This document shows positions 21,355 through 33,564 of a stretch of DNA of 64,000 nucleotides, in pieces (position 1 is the stretch's first letter; each line of letters opens with the position of its first letter). Origin of the DNA: Achromobacter pestifer (lineage in GTDB: Bacteria > Pseudomonadota > Gammaproteobacteria > Burkholderiales > Burkholderiaceae_B); contig NZ_CP053985.1 of NCBI RefSeq assembly GCF_013267355.1, forward strand, positions 868,001-932,000. Direction: 5' to 3'. The translations under genes and the position numbers were made by a program. The notes under the pieces were generated by a model, which saw nothing but the letters and a program-made list of their open reading frames with translations, was not told where the DNA came from and did no database searches.

Positions 21355-21448
21355 CCACGCGGCGGGGGAGCGGCTGCTACCCCGCCGTCACAACAGCGTC
21401 ACGCGGCGTTCACGTTCCGGTCATCGCCGGGTGGTTTCATTCCCAGGC

Positions 21449-22321
21449 ATGAGCACAGTCCCTGGGAAAACTACCGTGAACGAAATCCGCCCCGCGCACT
21501 GGCGCGCCCTCTGGATTTCCGATATTCACCTGGGCACCGCCGGGTGCAAGGCGGAATTCCTCCTCGACTTCCTGGACCACAACGATTCCGACACCCTTTA
21601 CCTGGTGGGGGACATCGTCGACGGCTGGCAGTTGCGCAAGCACTGGCACTGGCCGCGGGCGCACAACGACGTCATCCAGCGCATCCTGCGCAAGGCGCGC
21701 AACGGCACCCGGGTCGTGTTCATCCCCGGCAACCACGACGAATTCGCGCGTGAATTCGCCGGCTACGCCTTCGGCGACATCGAAATCCTGGACGAGGACG
21801 TGCACGTCACCGCCAAGGGGCAGCGCCTGCTGGTGCTGCATGGCGACCAGTTCGACGGCGTGATCCAGCACAGCCGCTGGCTGGCGCACCTGGGCGACGG
21901 GCTCTACCAGCTGGCGCTGTGGATCAACCATCACTTCAACCGGCTGCGCCACCGCCTGGGACTGCATTACTGGTCCCTATCGCAGTACCTGAAGCACAAG
22001 GTCAAGAACGCCGTCTCCTTCATCACGGACTTCGAGGAGGCGCTGGCGGGCGAAGCCCGGCGCCGGGGCCTGGACGGGGTGGTCTGCGGCCATATCCACA
22101 AGGCCGAACTGCGCTACGTGGGCGAGATCCTCTATTGCAACGACGGCGACTGGGTGGAAAGCCTCTCGGCCCTGGCGGAAACGCACGACGGCCAGCTCCA
22201 GCTGCTGGACTGGGCCGCTGTCACGGCGGAACGCGAGGCCGACCCCGCCACCCGTCCGCCCCGCTCGCTCACGCTGCCGGCCCTGCCCTCCGCGCTGCGC
22301 CGCCAAGGCAAACACCCGTGA
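21449..22321 (+). CDS. UDP-2,3-diacylglucosamine diphosphatase-like metallophosphoesterase
   Basis: Calcineurin-type phosphoesterase related to LpxH, which removes UMP from UDP-diacylglucosamine in lipid A synthesis. All five metal-binding motifs are visible: SDIHLG, GDIVDGW, PGNHDEF, LHGDQFD and GHIHKAEL. At about 290 residues it is longer than classical LpxH (about 240), so it may be a paralogue with another lipid or nucleotide substrate. Possible starts are ATG 21449 and GTG 21476; the conserved region begins soon after the second. It stands alone. Confidence 0.82.
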   Translation: MSTVPGKTTVNEIRPAHWRALWISDIHLGTAGCKAEFLLDFLDHNDSDTLYLVGDIVDGWQLRKHWHWPRAHNDVIQRILRKARNGTRVVFIPGNHDEFAREFAGYAFGDIEILDEDVHVTAKGQRLLVLHGDQFDGVIQHSRWLAHLGDGLYQLALWINHHFNRLRHRLGLHYWSLSQYLKHKVKNAVSFITDFEEALAGEARRRGLDGVVCGHIHKAELRYVGEILYCNDGDWVESLSALAETHDGQLQLLDWAAVTAEREADPATRPPRSLTLPALPSALRRQGKHP

Positions 22322-22448
22322 TAACCCGTATGCGTCCCCGTTACGCAACGGGGATGTTGCAGTTCACGGCCCTCTAGGTCATGCTTGCATCTGGGGCAAC
22401 GGGCCAACTTGACCCGTTCACGCTGCAACATGCTGACAACATAGGGCC

Positions 22449-24164
22449 ATGAACGACCAATATCAGGCGCTCTACCAAACCTTCCGCTGGCTGGTACCCA
22501 CCCAGTTCAACATCGCGGAAGCGTGCTGCCACCGCTGGGCATCCAGCAGTCCGGATGCGCGGCGCATTGCCATCTATTACGAAGATGAATCTGGCAACCG
22601 CGAGGTCTGGACCTATGCCCGGCTGGCGGAAGCGGCCAATCAGCTAGCCAACGGCCTGGTGAAAATGGGCGTGGGACGCGGCGACCGCGTCGGTGTGGTG
22701 CTGGGACAACGCCCCGAGACCGTGGTGGCCCATATGGCCATCTACAGCGTCGGCGCGGTGGTGCTGCCGCTGTCCGCCCTGTTCGGGCCGGAAGCCCTGG
22801 AAAGCCGCCTGCGCGACTCCGAAACCCGAGTCGCCATCGTGGACCACGCTTCCAGCGCCAACCTGCTGGCCGTGAGCGACAACTGCCCCAACCTGCAACA
22901 GATCATCGGCATCGGCTTCGCCGACGAGCGCGTATTGCCCTGGCGCAGCCTGCTGGCGCGCCAGCCCAGCGAATTCAAGATGGTCCAGACCCGTTCTTCG
23001 GATCCGGCCATCCTGCTCTATACCTCCGGCACCACCGGCGCCCCCAAGGGCGCGCTGCTGCCGCATAGCGTGCTGATCGGCAACCTGCCGGGCTTCGTGG
23101 CCTCCCAGGACTGGTTCCCCAAGCCCGCCGACGTGTTCTGGTCGCCCGCCGACTGGGCCTGGACTGGCGGCATGATGGACGCCCTGCTGCCCACCCTGTA
23201 CTTCGGACATCCCATCGTCGGCACCCGTGGCCGCTTCTCGGTCGAACGGGCGTTCGAACTCCTGGAACGCTACCAGGTCACCAACACCTTCCTCTTCCCC
23301 ACCGCACTCAAGATGATGATGAAAGCGGTGCCGGAACCGCGCGGCCGCTACCAGCTGGCCCTGCGTTCCATCATGAGCGCGGGCGAAAGCGTGGGCGAAA
23401 CCGTCTTCGAATGGTGCCAGTCGGCGTTGGGCGTGACGCCCAACGAAATGTTCGGCCAGACGGAAATGAACTACGTGGTGGGCAACAGCCAGAAGCGCTG
23501 GCCCGCCAAGCCGGGCAGCATGGGCCGCCCCTACCCGGGCCACAACGTCGCGGTGCTGGACGAGGACGGCAAGCCGGTAGCGCCCGGCGCCACCGGCGAG
23601 ATCGCCGTCAACCGGCTCGACATCCATGGCTTTCCGGATCCTGTGATGTTCCTGGGCTACTGGCGCAATGAAGCCGCCACCCAGGCCAAATTCAAGGGCG
23701 ACTGGTGCCTGACCGGCGACCTGGCGACGCTCGACGCCGACGGCTACCTCTGGTACGCGGGCCGCGCGGACGACGTGTTCAAGTCCGCCGGCTACCGGAT
23801 CGGCCCCGGCGAAATCGAAAGCTGCCTGATCGGACATCCGGCCGTGGCCAACGCCGCCGTCGTGCCCAAGCCGGACGCCGAGCGCGGCGCCCTGGTCAAG
23901 GCCTATGTGGTGCTGACGCCGGAGTTCGCGCAGCGCGACCGCAACGACATCATCGAGAACCTGCAGGAGCACGTGCGCGAGCGCCTGGCCCCGTATGAGT
24001 ACCCCAAGGAGATCGAATTCGTCGACGAGCTGCCCATGACCACCACCGGTAAAATCCAGCGCCGCATCCTGCGCCTGCGCGAAGAAGAACGCTCGCGGGC
24101 GACCGCAGCCATGACAGACGCGCCGCAGCCCCCCCAAGGCCTGACGCCGCAACCGGAGAAATAG
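22449..24164 (+). CDS. Acyl-CoA synthetase (AMP-binding, medium-chain type)
   Basis: Activates a carboxylic acid to acyl-AMP and then acyl-CoA. The 571 residues contain the P-loop ILLYTSGTTGAPKGALL, the adenylate-binding GQTEMNYVVGN, the hinge YAGRADDVFKSAGYRIGP, and the C-terminal catalytic Lys in TTTGKIQRRILRLRE. Similarity is to medium-chain/AcsM-like synthetases rather than to acetyl-CoA synthetase, which is encoded separately in this window. The exact substrate is unknown. The gamma-carbonic anhydrase gene starts two bases after its stop, so the two are cotranscribed. Confidence 0.88.
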   Translation: MNDQYQALYQTFRWLVPTQFNIAEACCHRWASSSPDARRIAIYYEDESGNREVWTYARLAEAANQLANGLVKMGVGRGDRVGVVLGQRPETVVAHMAIYSVGAVVLPLSALFGPEALESRLRDSETRVAIVDHASSANLLAVSDNCPNLQQIIGIGFADERVLPWRSLLARQPSEFKMVQTRSSDPAILLYTSGTTGAPKGALLPHSVLIGNLPGFVASQDWFPKPADVFWSPADWAWTGGMMDALLPTLYFGHPIVGTRGRFSVERAFELLERYQVTNTFLFPTALKMMMKAVPEPRGRYQLALRSIMSAGESVGETVFEWCQSALGVTPNEMFGQTEMNYVVGNSQKRWPAKPGSMGRPYPGHNVAVLDEDGKPVAPGATGEIAVNRLDIHGFPDPVMFLGYWRNEAATQAKFKGDWCLTGDLATLDADGYLWYAGRADDVFKSAGYRIGPGEIESCLIGHPAVANAAVVPKPDAERGALVKAYVVLTPEFAQRDRNDIIENLQEHVRERLAPYEYPKEIEFVDELPMTTTGKIQRRILRLREEERSRATAAMTDAPQPPQGLTPQPEK

Positions 24165-24166
24165 GC

Positions 24167-24688
24167 ATGCCCATTTACCAGCTCGACGACCTGATTCCCC
24201 GCATCGACCCGGCCGCCTACGTGGCCGACAGCGCCGACATCATCGGCAACGTAACATTGGAAGCAGGCGTCAGCATCTGGTCCAACGTGTCGATCCGCGG
24301 CGACAACGACGCCATCCTGATCCAGCGCGGCACCAATATCCAGGAAGGCAGCGTGCTGCACGTGGATGACGGCTGTCCCATGACCATCGGCCCCAACGTG
24401 ACCGTGGGCCATCAAGCCATGCTGCACGGCTGTACCATCCACGAAGGCGCCCTCGTGGGCATGCAGGCCATCGTGCTGAACAACGCGGTCATCGGCCGCA
24501 ACTGCCTGATCGGCGCGGGCGCCATCATTCCCGAAGACCGCGTCATTCCCGACAACTCCCTGGTCATCGGCATCGGCAAGATCGTTCGTGAGCTCTCGGA
24601 CGAGGAAATCGCCAATCTGCACAAGAACACCGCCCATTACGTGGCGCGCGGCCAACACTACAAGACCGCCCTGAAACGGGTCGGCTAA
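24167..24688 (+). CDS. Gamma-carbonic anhydrase family protein
   Basis: A 173-residue left-handed beta-helix protein of the YrdA/PaaY group. Hexapeptide repeats run through residues 20-140. The candidate metal-binding His residues are in HVDDGC, VTVGHQAMLHGC and the following turn. Members bind Zn or Fe; some are carbonic anhydrases and others (PaaY) are thioesterases. Placement directly after an acyl-CoA synthetase makes a CoA-thioesterase role worth considering, but that is inference. Confidence 0.9.
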   Translation: MPIYQLDDLIPRIDPAAYVADSADIIGNVTLEAGVSIWSNVSIRGDNDAILIQRGTNIQEGSVLHVDDGCPMTIGPNVTVGHQAMLHGCTIHEGALVGMQAIVLNNAVIGRNCLIGAGAIIPEDRVIPDNSLVIGIGKIVRELSDEEIANLHKNTAHYVARGQHYKTALKRVG

Positions 24689-24761
24689 GCGCCCTGGGGT
24701 GACGCTACGACCCTGCTGCCGGCAGGGGGAATAGCCGGGCTTGATCGGCTAACATTCCCCC

Positions 24762-25691
24762 ATGACCGATCAGCTCAAGAAATACCTTACCGAAGACCGC
24801 AGCGTCCGCATCCAGGCCGTACGCCTGGACGCGACCTGGAAGGCCGTTCAGGCCAATCACGACTACCCCCCCGCCATCACCCACCTGCTGGGCGAACTGG
24901 TGGCAGCGTCCACCTTGCTGGCCGCCAATATCAAGTTCGACGGCTCGCTGGTGCTGCAGATCCAGGGCGACGGCCCCATCGCCCTGCTGGTGGTGGAATG
25001 CCGCAACGACCTGAGCCTGCGCGCCACCGTCAAGATGCGCGAAGGACATGAAGTGCCCAGCGACGGCAATATGCAAAGCCTGCTGAATCCGGGCGGCAAC
25101 GGCCGTTTCATCGTGGTGCTGGATCCGCAGCGCAAGCTGCCGGGCCAGCAGGCCTATCAGGGCATCGTGCCCCTGCAGGGCGACACCGTGGCCGAGGCGC
25201 TGCAGCACTACATGAAGGCCTCCGAACAGCTGGACACCCGCCTGTGGCTGGCGGCAGACGCCGACCACGCCGCCGGCATGCTGATCCAGCGCCTGCCGTA
25301 CCACGGCGGCTCGGATGCGCCGGTGCTCACCGAGCAGAACGCCGCCGAAACCTGGGATCGCGCCTGCGCCCTGGCTGGCACCATCAAGCACGACGAACTG
25401 CTGGCCACCGACATCGACACCCTGATCCACCGCCTGTTCTGGGAAGAAACCCTGGTGGCGTTCGAGCCGCTGTCCGTGCGCTGGCACTGCCCCTGCACCC
25501 GCGAACGGGTGGCCAGCATGCTGCGCACGCTGGGCCAGGAAGAGATCAACAGCGTCCTGGCCGAACGCGGCCAGGTCGACGTGTCCTGCGATTTCTGCGG
25601 CAAGCCGTACAAGTTCGATTCCGTCGACTGCGCGACCTTGTTCTCGTCGGGTACGACGTCCACCGCGGACGAGCCTCCCACGGTGCACTGA
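24762..25691 (+). CDS. hslO: Redox-regulated chaperone Hsp33
   Basis: Cytoplasmic holdase activated by oxidation. The 309-residue protein ends with the zinc-binding switch: WHCPCTRERV and, about 30 residues later, SCDFCGKPY, giving the CxC...CxxC pattern. The N-terminal substrate-binding domain is complete. Monocistronic; a short GC hairpin follows. Confidence 0.96.
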   Translation: MTDQLKKYLTEDRSVRIQAVRLDATWKAVQANHDYPPAITHLLGELVAASTLLAANIKFDGSLVLQIQGDGPIALLVVECRNDLSLRATVKMREGHEVPSDGNMQSLLNPGGNGRFIVVLDPQRKLPGQQAYQGIVPLQGDTVAEALQHYMKASEQLDTRLWLAADADHAAGMLIQRLPYHGGSDAPVLTEQNAAETWDRACALAGTIKHDELLATDIDTLIHRLFWEETLVAFEPLSVRWHCPCTRERVASMLRTLGQEEINSVLAERGQVDVSCDFCGKPYKFDSVDCATLFSSGTTSTADEPPTVH

Positions 25692-25697
25692 TCCGTG

Positions 25698-25716
25698 CCG
25701 GCGGCCTGGCCGCCGG
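25698..25716 (+). terminator. Weak stem-loop after hslO
   Basis: An 8-bp perfect stem CCGGCGGC / GCCGCCGG with a CTG loop lies seven bases after the stop. Only TTT follows at a distance, so termination is uncertain. Confidence 0.4.
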
Positions 25717-25782
25717 GACGTTTCCATCACACCGGCTTATCCTCATCGACAGGCGGCCATGCCTGCGCCAGACTGCGCAGCC

Positions 25783-26934
25783 ATGACCGCCTTTTTTCAT
25801 GCGCCCTCCTGCCGGCAACGCGGCGCTGCCGCCATCGAATTCGCGGTGGCGGCGGCGCTGATACTGCTGCTGGGCCTGCTGGCGATCGAAGCGGCCCGCT
25901 GGCAAGGCGTGCGCCAGCTGGCTCACCTGGCGCTGATGGAGGCGGCGCGGGCCGGCGCCACCGCGCACGGCGATCCGGCGCGCATGCGCAGCGCCTTTCT
26001 GCAGGCCCTGCTGCCGCGCCACGCCGATGCGCGAGGCCAGGCCGGCGCGCGCCGCCGCCAGGATGACGAGCTGGCCGAGCTGGCGGCCATTTCAGGCACC
26101 CATCCGTGGCGAATCGAAGTCCTGCTGCCCGACGAGCAGTCGTTCCGCGAACACGCCCGCGCGGACCTCAAAGTGGCCGCGGCGGCGGGCCTGCGCGCCA
26201 TCGACAACGGCTACCAGGACCTGCAGCATGCGCGCCGGCCACCGCGTCCGGGCGAACAGAGCATTTTCCAGGCCAACACCTTGAAGTTGCGCCTGACCTA
26301 TCTGCACAAGCCGCTGCTGCCGCCCTTGCGGGCGCTGCTGGCCGCGCTGGCTGCCGACAGCAGCAGCTATGCCGGCAACGCACAGGCCCGGGGCCTGTTG
26401 CCCTTGCGCATGGAACTGGAAACCGAGATGCACTCGCACCCGGTGGATTGGGCGCGCAGGACGCCGCAACCCGCCGGCATCGTCTACGGCGAATGCCGCA
26501 GCGTGCGCTGCGGCAGAACGAAACAGGGAATGAACAGGAACGGCGGCCGGCGCTCAGTGCCGGGTGTTGGCCTGATTGGCGGGCTTGGCAGGCGTAGCCG
26601 GCGGACGGGAGGCCGGCGCGCTGGCGCGCGCAGGCGTGGCCGGCTTGGCCGCGGCATCGGCAGCCAAAGAGGCGCCGCCCGCCGGAGCCGGGGTGTTCTG
26701 CGGCAGGATATGCACGAACACCTCGCCGTCGCGCATCATGCCCAGTTCGCCGCGGGCGCGTTCCTCGATGGCGCCGGAGCCCCCTTCGAGATCGCGCACT
26801 TCCGCTTCCAGTGCGGCATTGCGAGCGCGCAGGCCTTCGTTGGTCTCGCGCTGCTCCGCCACCTGGCGTTGCAGATCCCAGACCTTGAACCACCCGCCCT
26901 TACCCAGCCACAGCGGGTATTGGATCAGGCCTAG
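25783..26934 (+). CDS. TadE-like pilus assembly protein, frame overruns antisense into ftsB
   Basis: The N-terminus resembles TadE/TadG pseudopilin-like proteins: a short leader, [28 protein letters not shown] as one membrane helix with the TadE-type Glu, then an extracytoplasmic domain to about residue 250. No other tad gene is nearby. The open frame continues 127 further codons, on the opposite strand of almost all of ftsB, and turns Arg/Gly-rich there, unlike a real protein end. A frameshift or lost stop near 26530 is likely; a TGA in another frame lies at 26531. Real product probably about 250 residues. Confidence 0.6.
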   Translation: MTAFFHAPSCRQRGAAAIEFAVAAALILLLGLLAIEAARWQGVRQLAHLALMEAARAGATAHGDPARMRSAFLQALLPRHADARGQAGARRRQDDELAELAAISGTHPWRIEVLLPDEQSFREHARADLKVAAAAGLRAIDNGYQDLQHARRPPRPGEQSIFQANTLKLRLTYLHKPLLPPLRALLAALAADSSSYAGNAQARGLLPLRMELETEMHSHPVDWARRTPQPAGIVYGECRSVRCGRTKQGMNRNGGRRSVPGVGLIGGLGRRSRRTGGRRAGARRRGRLGRGIGSQRGAARRSRGVLRQDMHEHLAVAHHAQFAAGAFLDGAGAPFEIAHFRFQCGIASAQAFVGLALLRHLALQIPDLEPPALTQPQRVLDQA

Positions 26935-26967
26935 CAGCACGAACAGCACCAGGAACAACAGGCGCAT
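26554..26967 (-). CDS. ftsB: Cell division protein FtsB
   Basis: Bitopic divisome protein of the FtsQ-FtsL-FtsB complex. It has one N-terminal membrane helix ([21 protein letters not shown]). A coiled coil follows at about residues 30-62 ([20 protein letters not shown]), then the conserved [17 protein letters not shown]. The 137 residues exceed the usual ~100 because of an Ala/Pro-rich tail from about residue 92. It follows eno on the same strand, the classical eno-ftsB order. Confidence 0.92.
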   Translation of the reverse strand: MRLLFLVLFVLLGLIQYPLWLGKGGWFKVWDLQRQVAEQRETNEGLRARNAALEAEVRDLEGGSGAIEERARGELGMMRDGEVFVHILPQNTPAPAGGASLAADAAAKPATPARASAPASRPPATPAKPANQANTRH

Positions 26968-27035
26968 ACGCGGAAACCCTCAGCAATCGTGGCGTGGATG
27001 CGGCCCCGGGCTTGCGCCTGGAGCCGCGCTTCTCA

Positions 27036-28611
<1,576 letters not shown>

Positions 28612-28620
28612 GGGGTTCCT

Positions 28621-28814
28621 TCAGAGCAGTTGCGTTGGTTTCGGGCTGACGCCGGATACGGCGACGCCGCCAGTGTCGCGCAAGGCGCCCTGGCGACGCA
28701 TATCCGATGCTAATTGGTTGTATCCGAAAGAAGCGCCGCCGTACAGGGCGGCGCTGGGGCGGCGGCCCGCGGTCCCGAAGATCCGCTTACGGAACTCCAG
28801 ACCGCAGACGCGCA

Positions 28815-28815
<1 letters not shown>
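28621..28815 (-). CDS. Putative small protein translationally coupled to pyrG (64 aa)
   Basis: Not recognised. Its ATG overlaps the pyrG stop as TAATG, and a perfect AGGAGG lies five bases upstream inside the end of pyrG, an arrangement hard to explain unless it is translated. The 64-residue product (MRVCGLEFRKRIFGTAGRR...) is basic, with one Cys and no membrane helix. It ends nine bases before the DUF1330 start. Composition is less typical of a conserved protein, so it could be a short leader that couples translation to DUF1330. Confidence 0.45.
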
Positions 28816-30512
<1,697 letters not shown>

Positions 30513-30687
30513 TTATAGCCGGGAGGCGGAGCTTATTTGGGTTTTCCCCTAGCTCCGGGGCGTAACATTTGGCAGCACTCGAATTGCCGCAAGGGCGATC
30601 GCATTGCGTGGCGGGGCGTAGCGCCGTGCTATGTTCGATCCCTATTTTTTTGCTTGCTGTTTTTTCTCAACACTTCCCCCTCCGCCG

Positions 30688-31689
30688 ATGACCGATCCCG
30701 CCCGATCCCCCTACTCGCTCGCCTGGCGCCTCGCGCTGACCGCCGTTTTCCTGCGGCTGGCTTACTCGGTGCTGGTCCAGTCCTACAGCCTGCTGGCCCT
30801 GCCGCAGCTCGAGCAATTGCGGGAGATGTATAGCCAGCCCCAGTTCCTGGCCCCGCTCCTCGCCCATATCGTCGCGGGCGCGGCGATCGCCGGATTGACC
30901 ACCTGGGGAGCCATGCGCGGCTGGCTGGCGCGCCATGACACCAGGGCCGTGGACGAACCCCGCAAGCTGTTCGGCACCTTCATTGCCCTGTTTCTGCTCT
31001 ACACCCTGGCCGTGGCGGCGGGTATTTCCTTCCTGCAGAACACGCTGATGCGCTTCGCCATGGACAACCGCGACATGCTGCAGGAGCGGCTCGGCTTCGG
31101 CATGATCGGGCAGTTCCTGACCCTGAACATCATCACCAAGCTCATCTCCATTGTGCTGGAGATCATCGGCATCTGCGTCATTGTGCGCATTGCCGCCTGG
31201 ACCGTGCAGCCCGCAGGCCCGGCTGGCGGCCCTGCTTATGAACGGCGCCATGCGGCCTGGGTTACCGGGTTGACCGTGCTGGTCTGGCAACTGACCGTTT
31301 CCATCTCGCTAGGCAGCTTCCTGCAGATGCAGGCCCCGGGCGCGGGTTGGACGGAGTTTGCGCTGGGCTATCTGGTCCTGCCCGCGGCCCTGCTGGCGCT
31401 GTGCTTCCTGGTCTGCCTGAAAACACTGCCGCATCCGATCGGCACCGCGCGGTCTGGACGGGCCGTGGCCCACGGCACCCTCGCATTCTGGCTGGCGCAG
31501 GCGCTGGGCATAGGCATAGGATTCCTGATCGTCCGGGCGATGACCTGGAGCCAGTTGATCCGCGCCGCGGAATCCCACGCGGCCGCCGTCATGACGCTGC
31601 TGGCCTACGGCGCGCTGCTGGCCCTGGGCTGCGTGATCGGCAGGCTTGCCCTGTATCGCGGCGCCAAGGCCGCCACGCCGGAAAGCTGA
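30688..31689 (+). CDS. Hypothetical multi-pass membrane protein
   Basis: Not recognised. About 333 residues with seven or eight hydrophobic helices and short loops. Segments such as MLQERLGFGMIGQFLTLNIITKL separate them. There is no signal peptide, catalytic motif or Cys cluster. ATG 30688 is preferred because the preceding 19 codons of the open frame are Phe/Pro-rich and carry no homology-like character. Single gene, divergent from pyrG and sharing its terminator with the convergent aminopeptidase gene. Confidence 0.75.
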   Translation: MTDPARSPYSLAWRLALTAVFLRLAYSVLVQSYSLLALPQLEQLREMYSQPQFLAPLLAHIVAGAAIAGLTTWGAMRGWLARHDTRAVDEPRKLFGTFIALFLLYTLAVAAGISFLQNTLMRFAMDNRDMLQERLGFGMIGQFLTLNIITKLISIVLEIIGICVIVRIAAWTVQPAGPAGGPAYERRHAAWVTGLTVLVWQLTVSISLGSFLQMQAPGAGWTEFALGYLVLPAALLALCFLVCLKTLPHPIGTARSGRAVAHGTLAFWLAQALGIGIGFLIVRAMTWSQLIRAAESHAAAVMTLLAYGALLALGCVIGRLALYRGAKAATPES

Positions 31690-31710
31690 GCAAGCCCCGC
31701 CCAAGCAAAA

Positions 31711-31740
31711 GGCCGCAGGCAAATGCCTGCGGCCTTTTTT
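31711..31740. terminator. Bidirectional terminator
   Basis: A perfect 10-bp stem (GGCCGCAGGC and complement, AAAT loop) has six T on its plus-strand side and AAAA before it. It can serve both the membrane protein gene and the convergent ten-gene operon. Confidence 0.9.
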
Positions 31741-31759
31741 CATACGTTCACGCAGCGAA

Positions 31760-33550
31760 TCAGATCGCCGTCGTGCGGCGCTCCAGCCAGGCCAACGCCT
31801 CGCCTTCGACCAGCGGCGACAGGCGTTCGAACACCGTCTTGTGATAGTCGTTGAGCCAGGCGATCTCGTCGGCGCGCATCAGCGACGGTTCGATGCAACG
31901 CGTGTCGATCGGGCACAGCGTCAGCGTTTCAAAGCACAGGAATTCGCCGAGTTCGGACGTCAGCCAGCTGCGGTTGGCGACCAGGTTCTCGATACGCACG
32001 CCCCAGCGGCCCGGCCGGTAGATGCCCGGTTCGTTGGAGGTGATCATGCCCGGTTCCATCGCGGTGTGCGGGCCGGGCGCGGCGCGGTAGGAAATGACCT
32101 GCGGGCCTTCGTGCACGTTCAGGAAGTAGCCCACGCCATGGCCCGTGCCATGGCCGTATTCCGCGCCGCCCTCCCAGATCGGAGCGCGCGCGATGGCGTC
32201 CAGCATGGGCGAAGGCGTGCCGCGCGGGAACGAGGCGCGCGACAGCGCGATCATGCCCTTGAGCACCAGCGTGAAATCCACCTTCTGGTCGGCGCTGGGC
32301 GCGCCCACCGCGACCACGCGGGTGATATCGGTGGTGCCGCCCAGATACTGGCCGCCCGAGTCGATCAGCAACAGCCCGTCACCTTCGATGGTGGCGTGCG
32401 ATTCCTGGGTGGCGCGGTAGTGCGGCATCGCGCCATTGGCGTTGAAGCCGGCGATAGTGGCGAAGCTGGGGCAGACGTAGGCGGGCCGGCGCGCGCGGGC
32501 GGCGGTGATCTGCTCGTCGATGGTCAGTTCGGTGATGGTTTCCTTGCCCAGCGCGCCCTCGAACCAGGCGAAGAATTCACAGAGCGCGGCGCCGTCCTGC
32601 GCCATGGCCAGTCGCACATTGGCCAGTTCGGTATCGGTCTTGCGGGACTTCAGCAGCGTGGACGGGTTGATGGCTTCGATGCGCGGCACGGCCGGATCCA
32701 TGGCATGGAACACGCCGCAGGTCACGCGGGCCGGATCGATCAGCAGCTTCTGGTCCAGCTCCAGCGAGGCCAGCGCATCGGCGGCCTGAGCATAGGCGGC
32801 CACTTCCACGCCGTCGGCGGACAGCACGGCGCGCAGCGCGTCGTCGATCTTGCCGTCGGCCACGAACAGCGTGGCGTGGTCCGGGCCGATCAGCGCATGG
32901 CCGACGAACACCGGGTTGTAGTCCACGTCCGCGCCGCGCAGGTTGAAGAGCCAGGCGATGTCGTCCAGCGTGCTGATGAAATGCACGTCGGCGCCCTGCG
33001 CGCGCATGGCCTGGCGCACCTGCGCCAGCTTGTCGGCGCGGGTCACGCAGGCCTCGGGCGCCACGTGTTCATAAATGGCGGCGCCAGGCAGTCCGGCGCG
33101 GTCCGCCCAGACATCGTCCAGCAGATCCTCGCGAATTTCCAGGATGGCGCCGGCCGAGGCCGCGGCCGCCGACAGGGCGCGGAAGGCGCCCAGGCCCAGC
33201 ACCTGCCCGTCCACCCCGATGACCTCGCCAGCCTTGGTATTGGCCGCCAGCCAGTCCACGTGGCCCGGCGTCGTGGCCAGCGCGATCTTCATCAGCTGCA
33301 CGCCGGTGCCGGCCAATTGCGCTTCGGCCTGCACCCAGTAGCGGCTGTCCACCCACAGGCCGGCGAAATCGGCCGTGACCACCAGCGTGCCGACCGAACC
33401 CGTGAAGCCGGACAGCCAGCGCCGCCCCTGCCAGCGCGCGGGCAGGTATTCGGACAGGTGCGGGTCCGAGGACGGAACAACATAGGCGGACAGGCCGCGG
33501 CGGCTCATGGCCTGCCGCAATTGGGCGATACGGGCGTCGGTGCTAGACAT
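31760..33550 (-). CDS. Xaa-Pro aminopeptidase (M24B, three-domain)
   Basis: Removes N-terminal residues preceding proline. The 596 residues make the long three-domain aminopeptidase P type, with two creatinase-like N-terminal domains and a C-terminal pita-bread domain. Metal ligands are seen in LLIDSGGQYLGGTTDITR, GHGTGHGVGYFLNVHEG, ITSNEPGIYRPG and RIENLV. It is the last gene of the RpiR-led operon, 14 bases after the M55 peptidase gene. Confidence 0.92.
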   Translation of the reverse strand: MSSTDARIAQLRQAMSRRGLSAYVVPSSDPHLSEYLPARWQGRRWLSGFTGSVGTLVVTADFAGLWVDSRYWVQAEAQLAGTGVQLMKIALATTPGHVDWLAANTKAGEVIGVDGQVLGLGAFRALSAAAASAGAILEIREDLLDDVWADRAGLPGAAIYEHVAPEACVTRADKLAQVRQAMRAQGADVHFISTLDDIAWLFNLRGADVDYNPVFVGHALIGPDHATLFVADGKIDDALRAVLSADGVEVAAYAQAADALASLELDQKLLIDPARVTCGVFHAMDPAVPRIEAINPSTLLKSRKTDTELANVRLAMAQDGAALCEFFAWFEGALGKETITELTIDEQITAARARRPAYVCPSFATIAGFNANGAMPHYRATQESHATIEGDGLLLIDSGGQYLGGTTDITRVVAVGAPSADQKVDFTLVLKGMIALSRASFPRGTPSPMLDAIARAPIWEGGAEYGHGTGHGVGYFLNVHEGPQVISYRAAPGPHTAMEPGMITSNEPGIYRPGRWGVRIENLVANRSWLTSELGEFLCFETLTLCPIDTRCIEPSLMRADEIAWLNDYHKTVFERLSPLVEGEALAWLERRTTAI

Positions 33551-33564
33551 GGGGGATGGGATCC

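Noticed and set aside
21360..21387. 8-bp hairpin after the DUF2167 gene
   Set aside because: Long 12-base loop and no T run; not distinguishable from chance in this base composition.
22336..22353. CCCCGTT/AACGGGG hairpin between the phosphoesterase and acyl-CoA synthetase genes
   Set aside because: Short stem without a T tract; too weak to call a terminator or operator.
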